Shown: in pieces, positions 41,894-50,771 of the stretch | How positions within the stretch are numbered: the first letter of the stretch is position 1 | How the letters are laid out: every line of letters starts with the position of its first letter | NCBI RefSeq assembly: GCF_036227605.1 | Contig: NZ_CP109487.1 | Span: 2,976,001-3,040,000 of the forward strand | From: Streptomyces sp. NBC_01439 | GTDB taxonomy: Bacteria; Actinomycetota; Actinomycetes; Streptomycetales; Streptomycetaceae | Direction of reading: 5' to 3' | Length of the DNA: 64,000 nt | Made by a program: the position numbers and the translations under genes | The notes under the pieces: model-generated | What the model saw: only the letters and a program-made list of their open reading frames with translations | Database searches by the model: none | What the model was told of the DNA's origin: nothing

Positions 41894-44800
41894 ATGGCAG
41901 GCGCTGCGCTCGACTCGTTCTCCCCCGCGACCCGCTCGTGGTTCACGGGGGCCTTCGTCACGCCCACCGACGCGCAGGAGGGCGCCTGGCGGGCGATCGG
42001 GGAGGGCTCGGACGTGCTGGTGGTGGCCCCCACCGGCTCCGGCAAGACCCTGGCGGCGTTCCTCGCCGCCCTCGACCGGCTCGCGTCGACCCCGCCGCCC
42101 GCGGATGCGAAGAAGCGCTGCCGCGTGCTGTACGTCTCGCCCCTGAAGGCCCTGGCCGTCGACGTGGAGCGCAATCTGCGCAGCCCGCTGACCGGGATCC
42201 GCCAGGAGTCGGTCCGCCTGGGCCTGCCCGAGCCGGACATCCGGGTCGGGATCCGCTCCGGCGACACCCCGCCCGCCGAACGGCGGGCGCTGGCCACCCG
42301 CCCGCCGGACATCCTCATCACCACGCCCGAATCGCTGTTCCTGATGCTGACCTCGGCGACCCGGGAGGCCCTGGCCGGGATCGAGACGGTGATCCTGGAC
42401 GAGGTGCACGCGGTGGCGGGGACCAAGCGCGGCGCCCATCTCGCCCTCTCCCTGGAGCGGCTGGACGAGCTGCTGCCCCGCCCGGCGCGCCGGATCGGGT
42501 TGTCGGCGACGGTGCGGCCGGTGGACGAGGTGGCCCGGTACCTGGCGCCGCGCGGCAAGGTGGAGATCGTCCAGCCGCCGTCGGCCAAGGAGTTCGACCT
42601 GTCGGTGGTCGTCCCGGTGCAGGACATGGGCGAGTTGGGCGGCTCCCCGGCGACCGAGGGCAAGGAGGGCGGGGACAAGCCGTCGATCTGGCCGCATGTG
42701 GAGGAGCGGATCGCCGACCTGGTGCAGGCGCACCGCTCGACGATCGTGTTCGCCAACTCCCGCCGGCTCGCCGAGCGGTTGTGCAACCGGCTCAACGAGA
42801 TCGCGTACGAGCGCGCCGTCGGCGAGAAGTTGCCCGAGCACTCCTCGCCGGCCGAGGTCATGGCCCAGTCGGGCGCCGCGCTGGGCGCCCCTCCGCTGCT
42901 GGCCCGCGCGCACCACGGCTCGGTGTCCAAGGAGCAGCGGGCGCTGGTGGAGGAGGACCTGAAGGCGGGCCGGCTGCCGGCCGTGGTCGCCACCTCCAGC
43001 CTGGAGCTGGGCATCGACATGGGCGCGGTGGACCTGGTGGTGCAGGTGGAGTCGCCGCCCTCGGTGGCCTCCGGGTTGCAACGGGTGGGCCGGGCCGGGC
43101 ACCAGGTGGGCGCGGTCTCCACCGGGGTGGTCTTCCCCAAGTACCGGGGAGACCTGGTGCAGGCGGCGGTGGTCACCGAGCGGATGCGCACGGGGGCGAT
43201 CGAGTCCCTGCGGGTGCCCTCCAACCCCCTCGACGTACTGGCGCAGCAGCTGGTCGCGATGGTCGCGATGGACACGTGGCAGCTGGACGACCTGCTCGCC
43301 CTGGTGCGGCGGGCGGCGCCCTTCGCGGCGCTGCCGGAGTCGGCGTTCACGGCGGTGCTGGACATGCTGGCCGGGCGCTATCCGTCGGACGCGTTCGCCG
43401 AGCTCCGGCCGCGCGTGGTCTGGGACCGGGTGGCGGGGACAGTCACGGGCCGGCCGGGTGCCCAGCGCCTCGCGGTCACCTCGGGCGGCACGATCCCCGA
43501 CCGGGGTCTCTTCGGTGTCTTCCTCGCGGGCTCCGACCCCAAGAAGGGCGGCGGCCGGGTCGGGGAGCTCGACGAGGAGATGGTCTACGAGTCCCGGGTC
43601 GGGGACGTCTTCACCCTGGGCACCACCTCGTGGCGGATCGAGGACATCACGCGGGACCGGGTCCTGGTCACCCCCGCACCCGGGGTGCCGGGCCGGCTGC
43701 CGTTCTGGAAGGGCGACCAGCTCGGGCGGCCGCTCGAACTGGGCCGTGCGGTCGGCGCGTTCCTCCGCGAGCTCGGCGGCCTGGGCGAGGAGGACGCCCG
43801 CCTACGCCTGCTGGCGGCCGGCCTGGACGCCTGGGCCGCCGAGAACGTGTTGGCGTACCTCGCCGAACAGCGCGAGGCCTGCGGTCACGTCCCCGACGAC
43901 CGGACCATCGTGGTCGAGCGGTTCCGCGACGAGCTCGGGGACTGGCGGGTCGTGGTCCACTCCCCTTTCGGCGCGCAGGTGCACGCCCCCTGGGCGCTGG
44001 CACTGGGCGCCCGCCTCGCCGAGAAGTACGGCATGGACGCGCAGGTGATGCACGCCGACGACGGGATCGTGCTCCGTCTGCCCGACGCGGACCTGCTGTC
44101 CATGGACCTCCTGGACCACGATCCGGCGGCCGTGCACGGGTTCGAGTTCGACGACGAGAAGGCTCCGCTGGGCGCGGCCGATGTCGCCTTCGACCACGGT
44201 GACATCAACCAGCTCGTCACCGACCAGGTCGGCGGCTCCGCACTGTTCGCCTCACGGTTCCGCGAGTGCGCGGCCCGCGCCCTGCTGCTGCCGCGCCGCA
44301 GCCCCGGCCGGCGCACCCCGTTGTGGCAGCAGCGCCAGCGCGCCTCCCAGCTGCTCCAGGTGGCCTCGGAGTTCGGCTCCTTCCCGATCGTGCTGGAAGC
44401 CGTACGGGAGTGCCTCCAGGACGTCTTCGACGTGCCCGGCCTGACCGAGCTGATGGGGGACATCGAGGCGCGCCGGGTCCGGCTGGTCGAGGTGACCACC
44501 CCGGAGCCCTCCCCCTTCGCCCGTTCCCTCCTCTTCGGGTACGTGGCCCAGTTCCTCTACGAGGGGGACTCGCCGCTGGCCGAGCGCCGGGCGGCCGCGC
44601 TGTCGCTGGACTCCCGGCTGCTGGCGGAGCTGCTCGGCCAGGCGGAGTTGCGCGAACTCCTCGACGCGCAGGTGCTGGAGGAGTTGGAGCGGGAGCTCCA
44701 GTGGCTCACGGAGGACCGGCGGGCCAAGGATCCCGAGTCGGTGGCCGACCTGCTGCGCCTGCTGGGCCCACTGACGCAGGACCAGTTGACCGAGCGCGGG

Positions 44801-46483
44801 GCGGATCCGGCCTGGGCCGGCGAGCTTGCCGCGGCCCGTCGCGCCATCGCGGTCAGGATCGGCGGCGCGGACCACTGGGCGGCGATCGAGGACGCGGGCC
44901 GGCTGCGCGACGCGCTGGGCACGGCGCTGCCCGTCGGGGTTCCGGAGGCGTTCACCGAGCCGGTCAAGGACCCACTCGGGGACCTCCTGGCCCGGTACGC
45001 CCGCACCCACGGGCCCTTCACCACGGCCGCCGTCGCCGCCCGCTTCGGCCTGGGCGCGGCAGTGACCGAAGGCGCCCTGCACCGGCTGGCGGCGGCCGGC
45101 CGGGTGGTGCAGGGCGAGTTCCATCCGGCGGGCATCGGCCAGGAGTGGTGCGACGCGACGGTGCTGCGCCGGCTCCGCCGCCGTTCCCTCGCCGCGCTCC
45201 GCCAGGAGCTGGAACCAGTACCGCCGACCTCACTCGCCACCTTCCTCCCCCAGTGGCAGCACCTGAGCGGAGCACTGCGCGGCCTCGACGGGCTGGCCCG
45301 TGCGGTGGAACAGCTCCAGGGCGCCCCGGTGCCGGCCTCCGCGCTGGAACGCCTGATCCTCCCGTCGCGGGTGAGCGGGTACTCCCCGGGCCTGCTGGAC
45401 GAACTCACCACCGCGGGCGAGGTGGTCTGGGCGGGCGCCGGCGCCCTCCCGGGCAAGGACGGCTGGATCTCCCTGTACCTGGCGGAAGCGGCCCCGATGC
45501 TGCTGCCCCCGCCGCACCCGCTGGAGCAGAGCCCCCTCCACCAGGCGGTCCTGGCATCGCTGGCGGGCGGGTACGGCCTGTTCTTCCGGCAGATCGCGCA
45601 GTCGATCCGCGGCGAGTTCCCCGAGGTGTCCGACGTCGCCCTCTCCGAGGCCGTATGGGATCTGGCCTGGTCGGGCCGGCTCACCAACGACACGCTGGCC
45701 CCCTTGCGGTCGCTGCTCGGTTCGGGCCGCACGGCCGGCTCGACGGCGCACCGGGCCCGGCGCACCGTCCCCCGCGGCCGGTACGGCACGCTCAGCGCGA
45801 CCGTGTCCCGTAGCGGACCGCCCACGGTCTCCGGACGCTGGTCCCTGCTGCCGGATACGGCCCCCGACCCGACGCACCGGGCCCACGCCCTGGCCCGCAC
45901 GCTGTTGGACCGGCACGGGGTGGTGACCCGTGGGGCGGTCGCCGCGGAAGGGGTGGAAGGCGGCTTCAGCGCGGTCTACCGCGTCCTGTCGGCCTTCGAG
46001 GACAGCGGCCAGGCGCGCCGGGGCTACGTAGTGGAGGGGCTGGGCGCGGCCCAGTTCGCGATGGACGGGGCGGTGGACCGCCTCAGGGCCGCCGAGCGGA
46101 CCCCGCCCCCTCTGGCGGCGGTGGTGCTGGCGGCCGCCGACCCGGCGAACGCCTACGGCGCGGCCCTGCCCTGGCCCGAGCCGCCGGCCGGGGCCACCCA
46201 CAAGCCGGGCCGCAAGGCGGGCTCCCTGGTGGTGCTGGTGGACGGGGAGCTCGTCCTGTACCTGGAGCGCGGCGGCAAGACCCTGCTGGCCTGGCCCGCC
46301 CCGGAGGACCCCCGGCTCACGGCGGCCACGACCGCCCTGGCGGGCGCCTCCCGCGCGGGCACGCTCCCGGCCCTCACGGTGGAACGGATCAACGCGGCGG
46401 CGGCCCTGACCTCCCCCCTGGGTCCGGCCCTGGAGGCGGCCGGCTTCCACGCCACTCCGAGGGGGTTGCGCCTGCGCTCCTGA
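41894..46483 (+). CDS. lhr: Lhr-type ATP-dependent DNA helicase
   Basis: A 1529-residue superfamily-2 helicase, the length of long bacterial Lhr. Walker A is APTGSGKT, the box II is ILDEVHAVAG, SAT and motif VI (QRVGRAGH) are present. After the two RecA folds (to about residue 430) come a winged helix and Lhr core domains, then a long C-terminal part with further winged-helix repeats, as in mycobacterial Lhr. Lhr unwinds 3'-tailed DNA or RNA-DNA and acts in DNA repair; it is damage-inducible in mycobacteria. It precedes a lipoprotein gene and the Nei glycosylase gene. ATG 41894 has a GGGAG only two bases before it, so the start may be read without a leader. Confidence 0.93.
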   Translation: MAGAALDSFSPATRSWFTGAFVTPTDAQEGAWRAIGEGSDVLVVAPTGSGKTLAAFLAALDRLASTPPPADAKKRCRVLYVSPLKALAVDVERNLRSPLTGIRQESVRLGLPEPDIRVGIRSGDTPPAERRALATRPPDILITTPESLFLMLTSATREALAGIETVILDEVHAVAGTKRGAHLALSLERLDELLPRPARRIGLSATVRPVDEVARYLAPRGKVEIVQPPSAKEFDLSVVVPVQDMGELGGSPATEGKEGGDKPSIWPHVEERIADLVQAHRSTIVFANSRRLAERLCNRLNEIAYERAVGEKLPEHSSPAEVMAQSGAALGAPPLLARAHHGSVSKEQRALVEEDLKAGRLPAVVATSSLELGIDMGAVDLVVQVESPPSVASGLQRVGRAGHQVGAVSTGVVFPKYRGDLVQAAVVTERMRTGAIESLRVPSNPLDVLAQQLVAMVAMDTWQLDDLLALVRRAAPFAALPESAFTAVLDMLAGRYPSDAFAELRPRVVWDRVAGTVTGRPGAQRLAVTSGGTIPDRGLFGVFLAGSDPKKGGGRVGELDEEMVYESRVGDVFTLGTTSWRIEDITRDRVLVTPAPGVPGRLPFWKGDQLGRPLELGRAVGAFLRELGGLGEEDARLRLLAAGLDAWAAENVLAYLAEQREACGHVPDDRTIVVERFRDELGDWRVVVHSPFGAQVHAPWALALGARLAEKYGMDAQVMHADDGIVLRLPDADLLSMDLLDHDPAAVHGFEFDDEKAPLGAADVAFDHGDINQLVTDQVGGSALFASRFRECAARALLLPRRSPGRRTPLWQQRQRASQLLQVASEFGSFPIVLEAVRECLQDVFDVPGLTELMGDIEARRVRLVEVTTPEPSPFARSLLFGYVAQFLYEGDSPLAERRAAALSLDSRLLAELLGQAELRELLDAQVLEELERELQWLTEDRRAKDPESVADLLRLLGPLTQDQLTERGADPAWAGELAAARRAIAVRIGGADHWAAIEDAGRLRDALGTALPVGVPEAFTEPVKDPLGDLLARYARTHGPFTTAAVAARFGLGAAVTEGALHRLAAAGRVVQGEFHPAGIGQEWCDATVLRRLRRRSLAALRQELEPVPPTSLATFLPQWQHLSGALRGLDGLARAVEQLQGAPVPASALERLILPSRVSGYSPGLLDELTTAGEVVWAGAGALPGKDGWISLYLAEAAPMLLPPPHPLEQSPLHQAVLASLAGGYGLFFRQIAQSIRGEFPEVSDVALSEAVWDLAWSGRLTNDTLAPLRSLLGSGRTAGSTAHRARRTVPRGRYGTLSATVSRSGPPTVSGRWSLLPDTAPDPTHRAHALARTLLDRHGVVTRGAVAAEGVEGGFSAVYRVLSAFEDSGQARRGYVVEGLGAAQFAMDGAVDRLRAAERTPPPLAAVVLAAADPANAYGAALPWPEPPAGATHKPGRKAGSLVVLVDGELVLYLERGGKTLLAWPAPEDPRLTAATTALAGASRAGTLPALTVERINAAAALTSPLGPALEAAGFHATPRGLRLRS

Positions 46484-46637
46484 CGGCGCACACGGTCCCG
46501 ACCCTGTCACTCACGTCCTGAACGTGTCACAAACCCGTCGCCGGGCGTCCCTCGGCCGGCCGATCCGCTTATTGATCCTTTATCAAGGTGATCACAGGCA
46601 TTGCGCTGGCAATGCACAGTCATGGGGGACGAGAAGA

Positions 46638-47309
46638 GTGAGCACCATCAGCATGCGCAACACCACCCTGGGCGCGGTCGGTCTGGCAGTCGTCGGCAGT
46701 CTGGTCCTGACCGGCTGCAATAACGGCGACGGAGAGCGCCCGGCGCAGCCGGCCGCCTCCCACCCGGGCGGCACATCACCCGCCCCCGGCGCTTCGGCCA
46801 GCCCGTCGAGCGGGAGCAGCGCGGCCCCCGCCGGGGCCCCGGGCACCGCGAAGTCCGGCCAGGTCTTCAAGATCGGCGAGGCCGCGGAGGTCCCGTACGA
46901 CTACGGGGACTTCAAGGGCAGCCGGCTCGCCCTCACCGTCACGGCGATCGAGCAGGGCACGCCCGCCGACCTGGAGGGAATGGACCTCGGCGACAAGGCG
47001 AACGGCAAGGTCCCGTACTACGTCCGCTACACGGTCAAGAACATCGGCACCACGGACATGTCGTACGCCTCGGTCGGCCACGTGAAGGGCCTGCTCGGGG
47101 ACGGCACCGGGGCCCAGAGCCTGGCGGTCATCGGCACGTTCGACAAGTGCAAGACCGAGTCCATGCCGAAGGGCTTCACCAACGGCCAGACCCAGACGAG
47201 TTGTGCGATAGCCCTGGCCCCGTCGGCCCAGGTGAAGGTCGCCGGCGCCGAGTACTCGGGCAACCCGTACAACGCGATGAGCAAGGGCGAGGCCATCGCC
47301 TGGAAGTAG
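46638..47309 (+). CDS. Secreted lipoprotein with Ig-like (DUF4352-type) domain
   Basis: A 223-residue lipoprotein with lipobox VLTGC at about residue 24-28, then a Pro/Ser/Ala-rich linker up to about residue 75 and a soluble domain: YYVRYTVKNIGTTDMSYAS is typical of DUF4352-like Ig folds. The Cys pair FDKCKTESM and TSCAIAL may form a disulfide. Start GTG 46638 with GGGGGA eight bases upstream. It stands between lhr and nei, with no clear role for it there. Confidence 0.75.
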   Translation: MSTISMRNTTLGAVGLAVVGSLVLTGCNNGDGERPAQPAASHPGGTSPAPGASASPSSGSSAAPAGAPGTAKSGQVFKIGEAAEVPYDYGDFKGSRLALTVTAIEQGTPADLEGMDLGDKANGKVPYYVRYTVKNIGTTDMSYASVGHVKGLLGDGTGAQSLAVIGTFDKCKTESMPKGFTNGQTQTSCAIALAPSAQVKVAGAEYSGNPYNAMSKGEAIAWK

Positions 47310-47706
47310 CCCCACCGCCACGGCCCGGTCCCTGACCGGGGGTAGGTGGGCCCGCGAGCCGGCTGCGCCGAATCGGGACCACACCTCCGCACCGCGGGGA
47401 GCACGCCCCCGGACCGCAAGGGCGGGCGTGGAGCCGCACGGCAGGGCCGGACCCACAAGGCGCCCCGGAAGCCACCCGCAGGGCACCACCCCCGCCGCAG
47501 GTGGCCGCGGCACCCGGCTCACATCGGGACCGCACCGCAGGGAGCACGCCCGCGAACCGCACGGCCGGGTCGCAGTCGGACCCGCACGGGCCCCGCAGGG
47601 CGCCGCGCCGGCCGGAAGCCGGCCTGCAAGGCGCCTGGTCCCCCGTCGGGGCCACCCGGCGGCCCGCGCGAGCCGGCGGCACGGGCCGGGAGCGCACAAT
47701 GAAGCC
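47310..47706. other. Gene-free region with two diverged repeat copies
   Basis: About 400 GC-rich bases with no supported gene. Two related blocks of about 60 bases, starting ATCGGGACC at 47372 and 47523, share CACCGC-GGGAGCACGCCC and the following GACCGCA-GGGCCGGG-like run. Open frames cross it but none has a family match. Confidence 0.65.
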
Positions 47707-48501
47707 ATGCCCGAAGGTGACAGCGTCCGGCGCGTGGCGACCCGGCTCCACACCGCCCTCGCAGGCCGCGCACTCACCCGCAGCGACCTGCGCGTCCCCC
47801 GCTTCGCCACCGCCGACCTCACCGGTCGCGTCACCCTCGACGTCACCCCCCGCGGCAAACACCTCCTCACCCGCTTCGAGGGCGGCCTCACCCTGCACAG
47901 CCACCTCCGGATGGACGGCGCCTGGCGCGTCTTCGCCCCCGGCGAGAAGTGGCGCGGCGGCCCCGCGCACGAGATCCGAGCCGTCCTCGGCACGGTCGAC
48001 CACATCGCCGTCGGTTACCGCCTCCCCGTCCTGGAGCTGATCCGCACCGCCGAGGAGGACCGCGCCGTGGGCCACCTCGGCCCCGACCTGCTCGGCCCGG
48101 ACTGGGATCCGGCCCTCGCCGCCGCCCACCTCCTCGCCGTCCCCGAGCGCCCCCTCGGCGAGGCCCTGCTCGACCAGCGCAACCTCGCCGGCATCGGCAA
48201 CATCTACAAGGCCGAACTCTGCTTCCTGGCCCAGGTCACCCCTTGGACCCCGGTCGGCGCGCTCCCCGAATCGGCTCTGCCCCGGCTGGCCGCCGCCGCC
48301 CACCGGCTGCTGTCCGCGAACACCGGCGAGCGGCCGGGCCCGCGCAACACGACCGGCAGCCGCCGCCCCGGCCAGGACCTCTTCGTCTACGGCCGCGCGC
48401 ACCGTCCCTGCCTGCGCTGCGGCACCCCCGTCCGCGAGGCCCCCCAGGACGGCCGCCCCACCTACTGGTGCCCCCGCTGCCAGCAGGGCCCGACACCCTG
48501 A
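47707..48501 (+). CDS. nei: Nei/Fpg family DNA glycosylase (endonuclease VIII-like)
   Basis: A 264-residue bifunctional DNA glycosylase/AP-lyase that removes oxidised bases. The N-terminal Pro2-Glu3 in MPEGDSVRRVA gives the catalytic Schiff-base amine. The H2TH DNA-binding domain lies mid-protein, and a C-terminal zinc finger has CLRCG and WCPRCQ (CxxC pairs). The MPEGD start favours Nei-like over MPELPEV of Fpg. It follows lhr with one gene between; lhr and nei are neighbours in mycobacteria as well. CACAAT six bases before the ATG suggests a leaderless start. Confidence 0.9.
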   Translation: MPEGDSVRRVATRLHTALAGRALTRSDLRVPRFATADLTGRVTLDVTPRGKHLLTRFEGGLTLHSHLRMDGAWRVFAPGEKWRGGPAHEIRAVLGTVDHIAVGYRLPVLELIRTAEEDRAVGHLGPDLLGPDWDPALAAAHLLAVPERPLGEALLDQRNLAGIGNIYKAELCFLAQVTPWTPVGALPESALPRLAAAAHRLLSANTGERPGPRNTTGSRRPGQDLFVYGRAHRPCLRCGTPVREAPQDGRPTYWCPRCQQGPTP

Positions 48502-48540
48502 GGGATGCCCCCGCACTCCCGGACCCGACCGGGCACACAG

Positions 48541-48571
48541 ATTGACGGTCTGTCAGATTCGGTCGTACGGT
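48541..48571 (+). promoter_or_regulatory. Promoter with overlapping operator palindrome before SDR gene
   Basis: TTGACG (-35, 48542-48547) and TACGGT (-10, 48566-48571) are 18 bases apart; the ATG stands six bases after the -10. TGACGGTCTGTCA (48543-48555) is a palindrome over the -35. A TetR-like repressor would fit, but none is encoded adjacent. Confidence 0.5.
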
Positions 48572-48577
48572 CCCGGC

Positions 48578-49348
48578 ATGCCCACACCCACAGCCCCGTA
48601 CGGCCTCACCGGCCGCACCGCCCTGATCACCGGCGCCGCCAGCGGCATCGGCCGCGCCACCGCCGTCCTGCTCGCCGAGGCGGGGGCGCACGTGCACTGC
48701 GCGGACCGCGACGAGCAGGGCCTCGCCGAGACGGCCGCACTCGTCGCCAAGGCCGGCGGCACCGCCACCGTCCACCCGCTCGACGTCACCGACCGGGCCG
48801 CGCTCCGGGCGGCCGTCACTGCGGCGGGCCCGCTCGACATCACGGCCGCCATCGCCGGGGTCATGCACACGAGCAGTGTCCTGGAGACCACCGACGAGGA
48901 CCTCGACCGGATCCTGGACATCAATTTCAAGGGGGTCCTGCTCACCTGCCAGGAAGCCGCCCGTTCCATGATCGCGGCGGGCCGCCCCGGCTCCCTCGTC
49001 ACCATGGCCTCCGGGGCCGTGGACGCCGCCCAGCCCGGCCTGCTCTGCTACAGCGCCGCCAAGGCCGCCGTCGTCCAGCTGACCAAGACACTCGCCACCG
49101 AGGCCGGCCCGCACGGCATACGGGTCAACGCCGTCGCCCCGGGCTGGATCCGCACCCCCATGACCGGCCGCCACAGCCCCGAGGTCCAAGAGCAGACCGA
49201 GGCGGCGATGGTCCGGATGTCCCCGCTGCGCCGGGTCGGCGAGCCCGAGGACATCGCCCGTGCGGTGCTCTACCTGGCCTCGGACGCCTCGTCCTTCATG
49301 ACGGGTCAGATCCTTCGCCCGAACGGTGGGGTGTCCATGCCCTGGTAG
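48578..49348 (+). CDS. SDR-family NAD(P)-dependent oxidoreductase
   Basis: A 256-residue short-chain dehydrogenase. The cofactor motif is ALITGAASGIGRATA; the catalytic triad is Ser in GAVDAAQPGLLCYSAAKAA region (YSAAK carries Tyr and Lys) with Asn in LDINFKGV. The C-terminal GQILRPNGGVSMPW is typical for FabG-like members. The substrate is unknown. A palindrome covers its promoter. Its 3' end overlaps the small minus-strand gene by about 53 bases. Confidence 0.9.
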   Translation: MPTPTAPYGLTGRTALITGAASGIGRATAVLLAEAGAHVHCADRDEQGLAETAALVAKAGGTATVHPLDVTDRAALRAAVTAAGPLDITAAIAGVMHTSSVLETTDEDLDRILDINFKGVLLTCQEAARSMIAAGRPGSLVTMASGAVDAAQPGLLCYSAAKAAVVQLTKTLATEAGPHGIRVNAVAPGWIRTPMTGRHSPEVQEQTEAAMVRMSPLRRVGEPEDIARAVLYLASDASSFMTGQILRPNGGVSMPW

Positions 49349-49571
49349 CCCCATCGACCGCCCGCCGCACCGTCCACCGCGCCTTCCGCACCGGGCCCGG
49401 CACGCAGTGCACCGGCAGCAGGCCCAGCCCCCACCCGCCCACCGCCACCGCACCCTCCACGGCCCCGGACTCGGCGGGTGCCAGTACCAGCCGCAGCACG
49501 GCCCACCACCACAGCGCCCCCGCCGTCAGCGCGAGGACCGACACCGCGGGTGTGCGCAGCAATCGCCGCAC
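49296..49571 (-). CDS. Small membrane hypothetical protein
   Basis: A 91-residue protein with one membrane segment, VLALTAGALWWWAVLRLV at about residues 10-27, followed by an apolar half and a basic tail. GTG 49571 has a strong GGGAGG ribosome site. The reading frame continues upstream without support. It overlaps the SDR gene tail. Confidence 0.55.
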   Translation of the reverse strand: MRRLLRTPAVSVLALTAGALWWWAVLRLVLAPAESGAVEGAVAVGGWGLGLLPVHCVPGPVRKARWTVRRAVDGATRAWTPHRSGEGSDPS

Positions 49572-49714
49572 GAACGCCTCCCAGGGGCCGGAACCCGGAC
49601 GGCCCCATCCTCCCGCACCCCCCGCGCCCCCGCACCCAGAACGGCCGGGAGCCCCGGCCGGTGCACCAGGCACCGGCCGGGGCTCCGGCCACGCTCAAAC
49701 ACGCACGTGCTCGC

Positions 49715-50095
49715 TCACGCGGCTACGACATTCACCGCTTCCGCAGGTGCCTTGATGGTCACCCGCTCCGGTCCACCCGTGACCGAAGCCATGGAGACCG
49801 AATTGAGCATCGGGCGGACCGGCACGCTGACCGGTTCGCTTGCCGCGGCCGACTGTGCCAGCTCGGCCAGCGACAGTTCGTCACTGACTTCGCGCATCAG
49901 CTCGGACATCCGTACGTCCAACGCGTCGCAGATCGCGGAGAGCAGCTCGGAGGATGCCTCCTTCTGCCCCCGCTCCACCTCGGAAAGATAGCCGAGAGAA
50001 ACTCGGGCCGACGAGGAGACTTCGCGCAGAGTACGGCCCTGGCGCTGGCGCTGCCGACGCAGCACGTCACCCAGCAGGCGACGGAGCAGAATCAT
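49715..50095 (-). CDS. clgR: Clp gene regulator ClgR (XRE family)
   Basis: A 126-residue HTH_XRE regulator with DNA-binding helices in [20 protein letters not shown]. ClgR activates clpP, clpC and lon genes and is itself degraded by ClpP. The C-terminus AVNVVAA ends in Ala-Ala, the type of C-terminal degron recognised by ClpX/ClpP and used by ClgR in Streptomyces. A strong GGAGGGAG ribosome site precedes ATG 50095. The position next to cinA, pgsA and ftsK is that of clgR in actinobacteria generally. Confidence 0.92.
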   Translation of the reverse strand: MILLRRLLGDVLRRQRQRQGRTLREVSSSARVSLGYLSEVERGQKEASSELLSAICDALDVRMSELMREVSDELSLAELAQSAAASEPVSVPVRPMLNSVSMASVTGGPERVTIKAPAEAVNVVAA

Positions 50096-50204
50096 CGGTG
50101 GCTCCCTCCTCTGACCGTGTAGCCGCATCCTTCACGCCCCACCGTACCGCCTCGCGCCGCGGCCGTGCGGGGAGCGATGTCGTGTTCACTCAGGGCTGCA
50201 AACA

Positions 50205-50771
50205 TCAAATCCCCCCGTTCTGTTCCGTATCCTGCCCCCGCGCATTCTCGCGGAGTTGGTCCGAGAGAAGCCTGAGCACTGTGCGTGCACTCTCCCTACG
50301 AATTTCCGCGCGGGAGCCTTTCAACCTCAGACGGACCGTTTTCCTGCCCCCTGGACCGTCCACCGCGACGAAAACGGTGCCCACCGGCTGCCCGTCCTGC
50401 GGCTCCGGACCGGCCACCCCTGTGGTCGAGATCCCCCACGAAGCCCCCATCACGCGCCGCACACCGGCCGCCATCTCCGCCGCGACCTGCGCGTTCACCG
50501 CACCTTCGGCTGCGAGCAATCCCGCGTCCACCCCGAGGACCACGTGCTTGATCTCCGTCGCGTACGCGGTGACCGAGCCGCGGAAGGACCGGGAGGCTCC
50601 GGGGACCGCCGTCAGCTCGGCGGCCACCATCCCGCCCGTCAGCGATTCCGCCACGGCAAGGGTCTGGTCACTCTCCGCAAGGAGGCGTAGCGCATCCTCA
50701 GCCACTGCGGCCACACCCGCCGCTCCCGAAACGGCTTGTGCCGCCGGAAAGTCCCCCGCCGGGTGGGTCAC
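50205..50771 (-). CDS. cinA: CinA C-terminal domain protein (nicotinamide-nucleotide amidohydrolase)
   Basis: A 188-residue single-domain CinA-family enzyme (PncC type) that deamidates NMN to NaMN. The core AESLTGGMVAAELTAVPGAS and TTGVAGPEPQDGQPVGTVF are its active site. It lacks the N-terminal MoaB-like domain of full CinA. GTG 50771 overlaps the pgsA stop (GTGA), so the two are translationally coupled. Confidence 0.9.
   Translation of the reverse strand: MTHPAGDFPAAQAVSGAAGVAAVAEDALRLLAESDQTLAVAESLTGGMVAAELTAVPGASRSFRGSVTAYATEIKHVVLGVDAGLLAAEGAVNAQVAAEMAAGVRRVMGASWGISTTGVAGPEPQDGQPVGTVFVAVDGPGGRKTVRLRLKGSRAEIRRESARTVLRLLSDQLRENARGQDTEQNGGI

Noticed and set aside
40063..43365. A minus-strand open frame of 1100 codons across azlC, the AraC gene and lhr
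   Set aside because: It lies antisense to lhr and out of frame with azlC and the AraC gene. No motif occurs, and codon bias matches a shadow frame.
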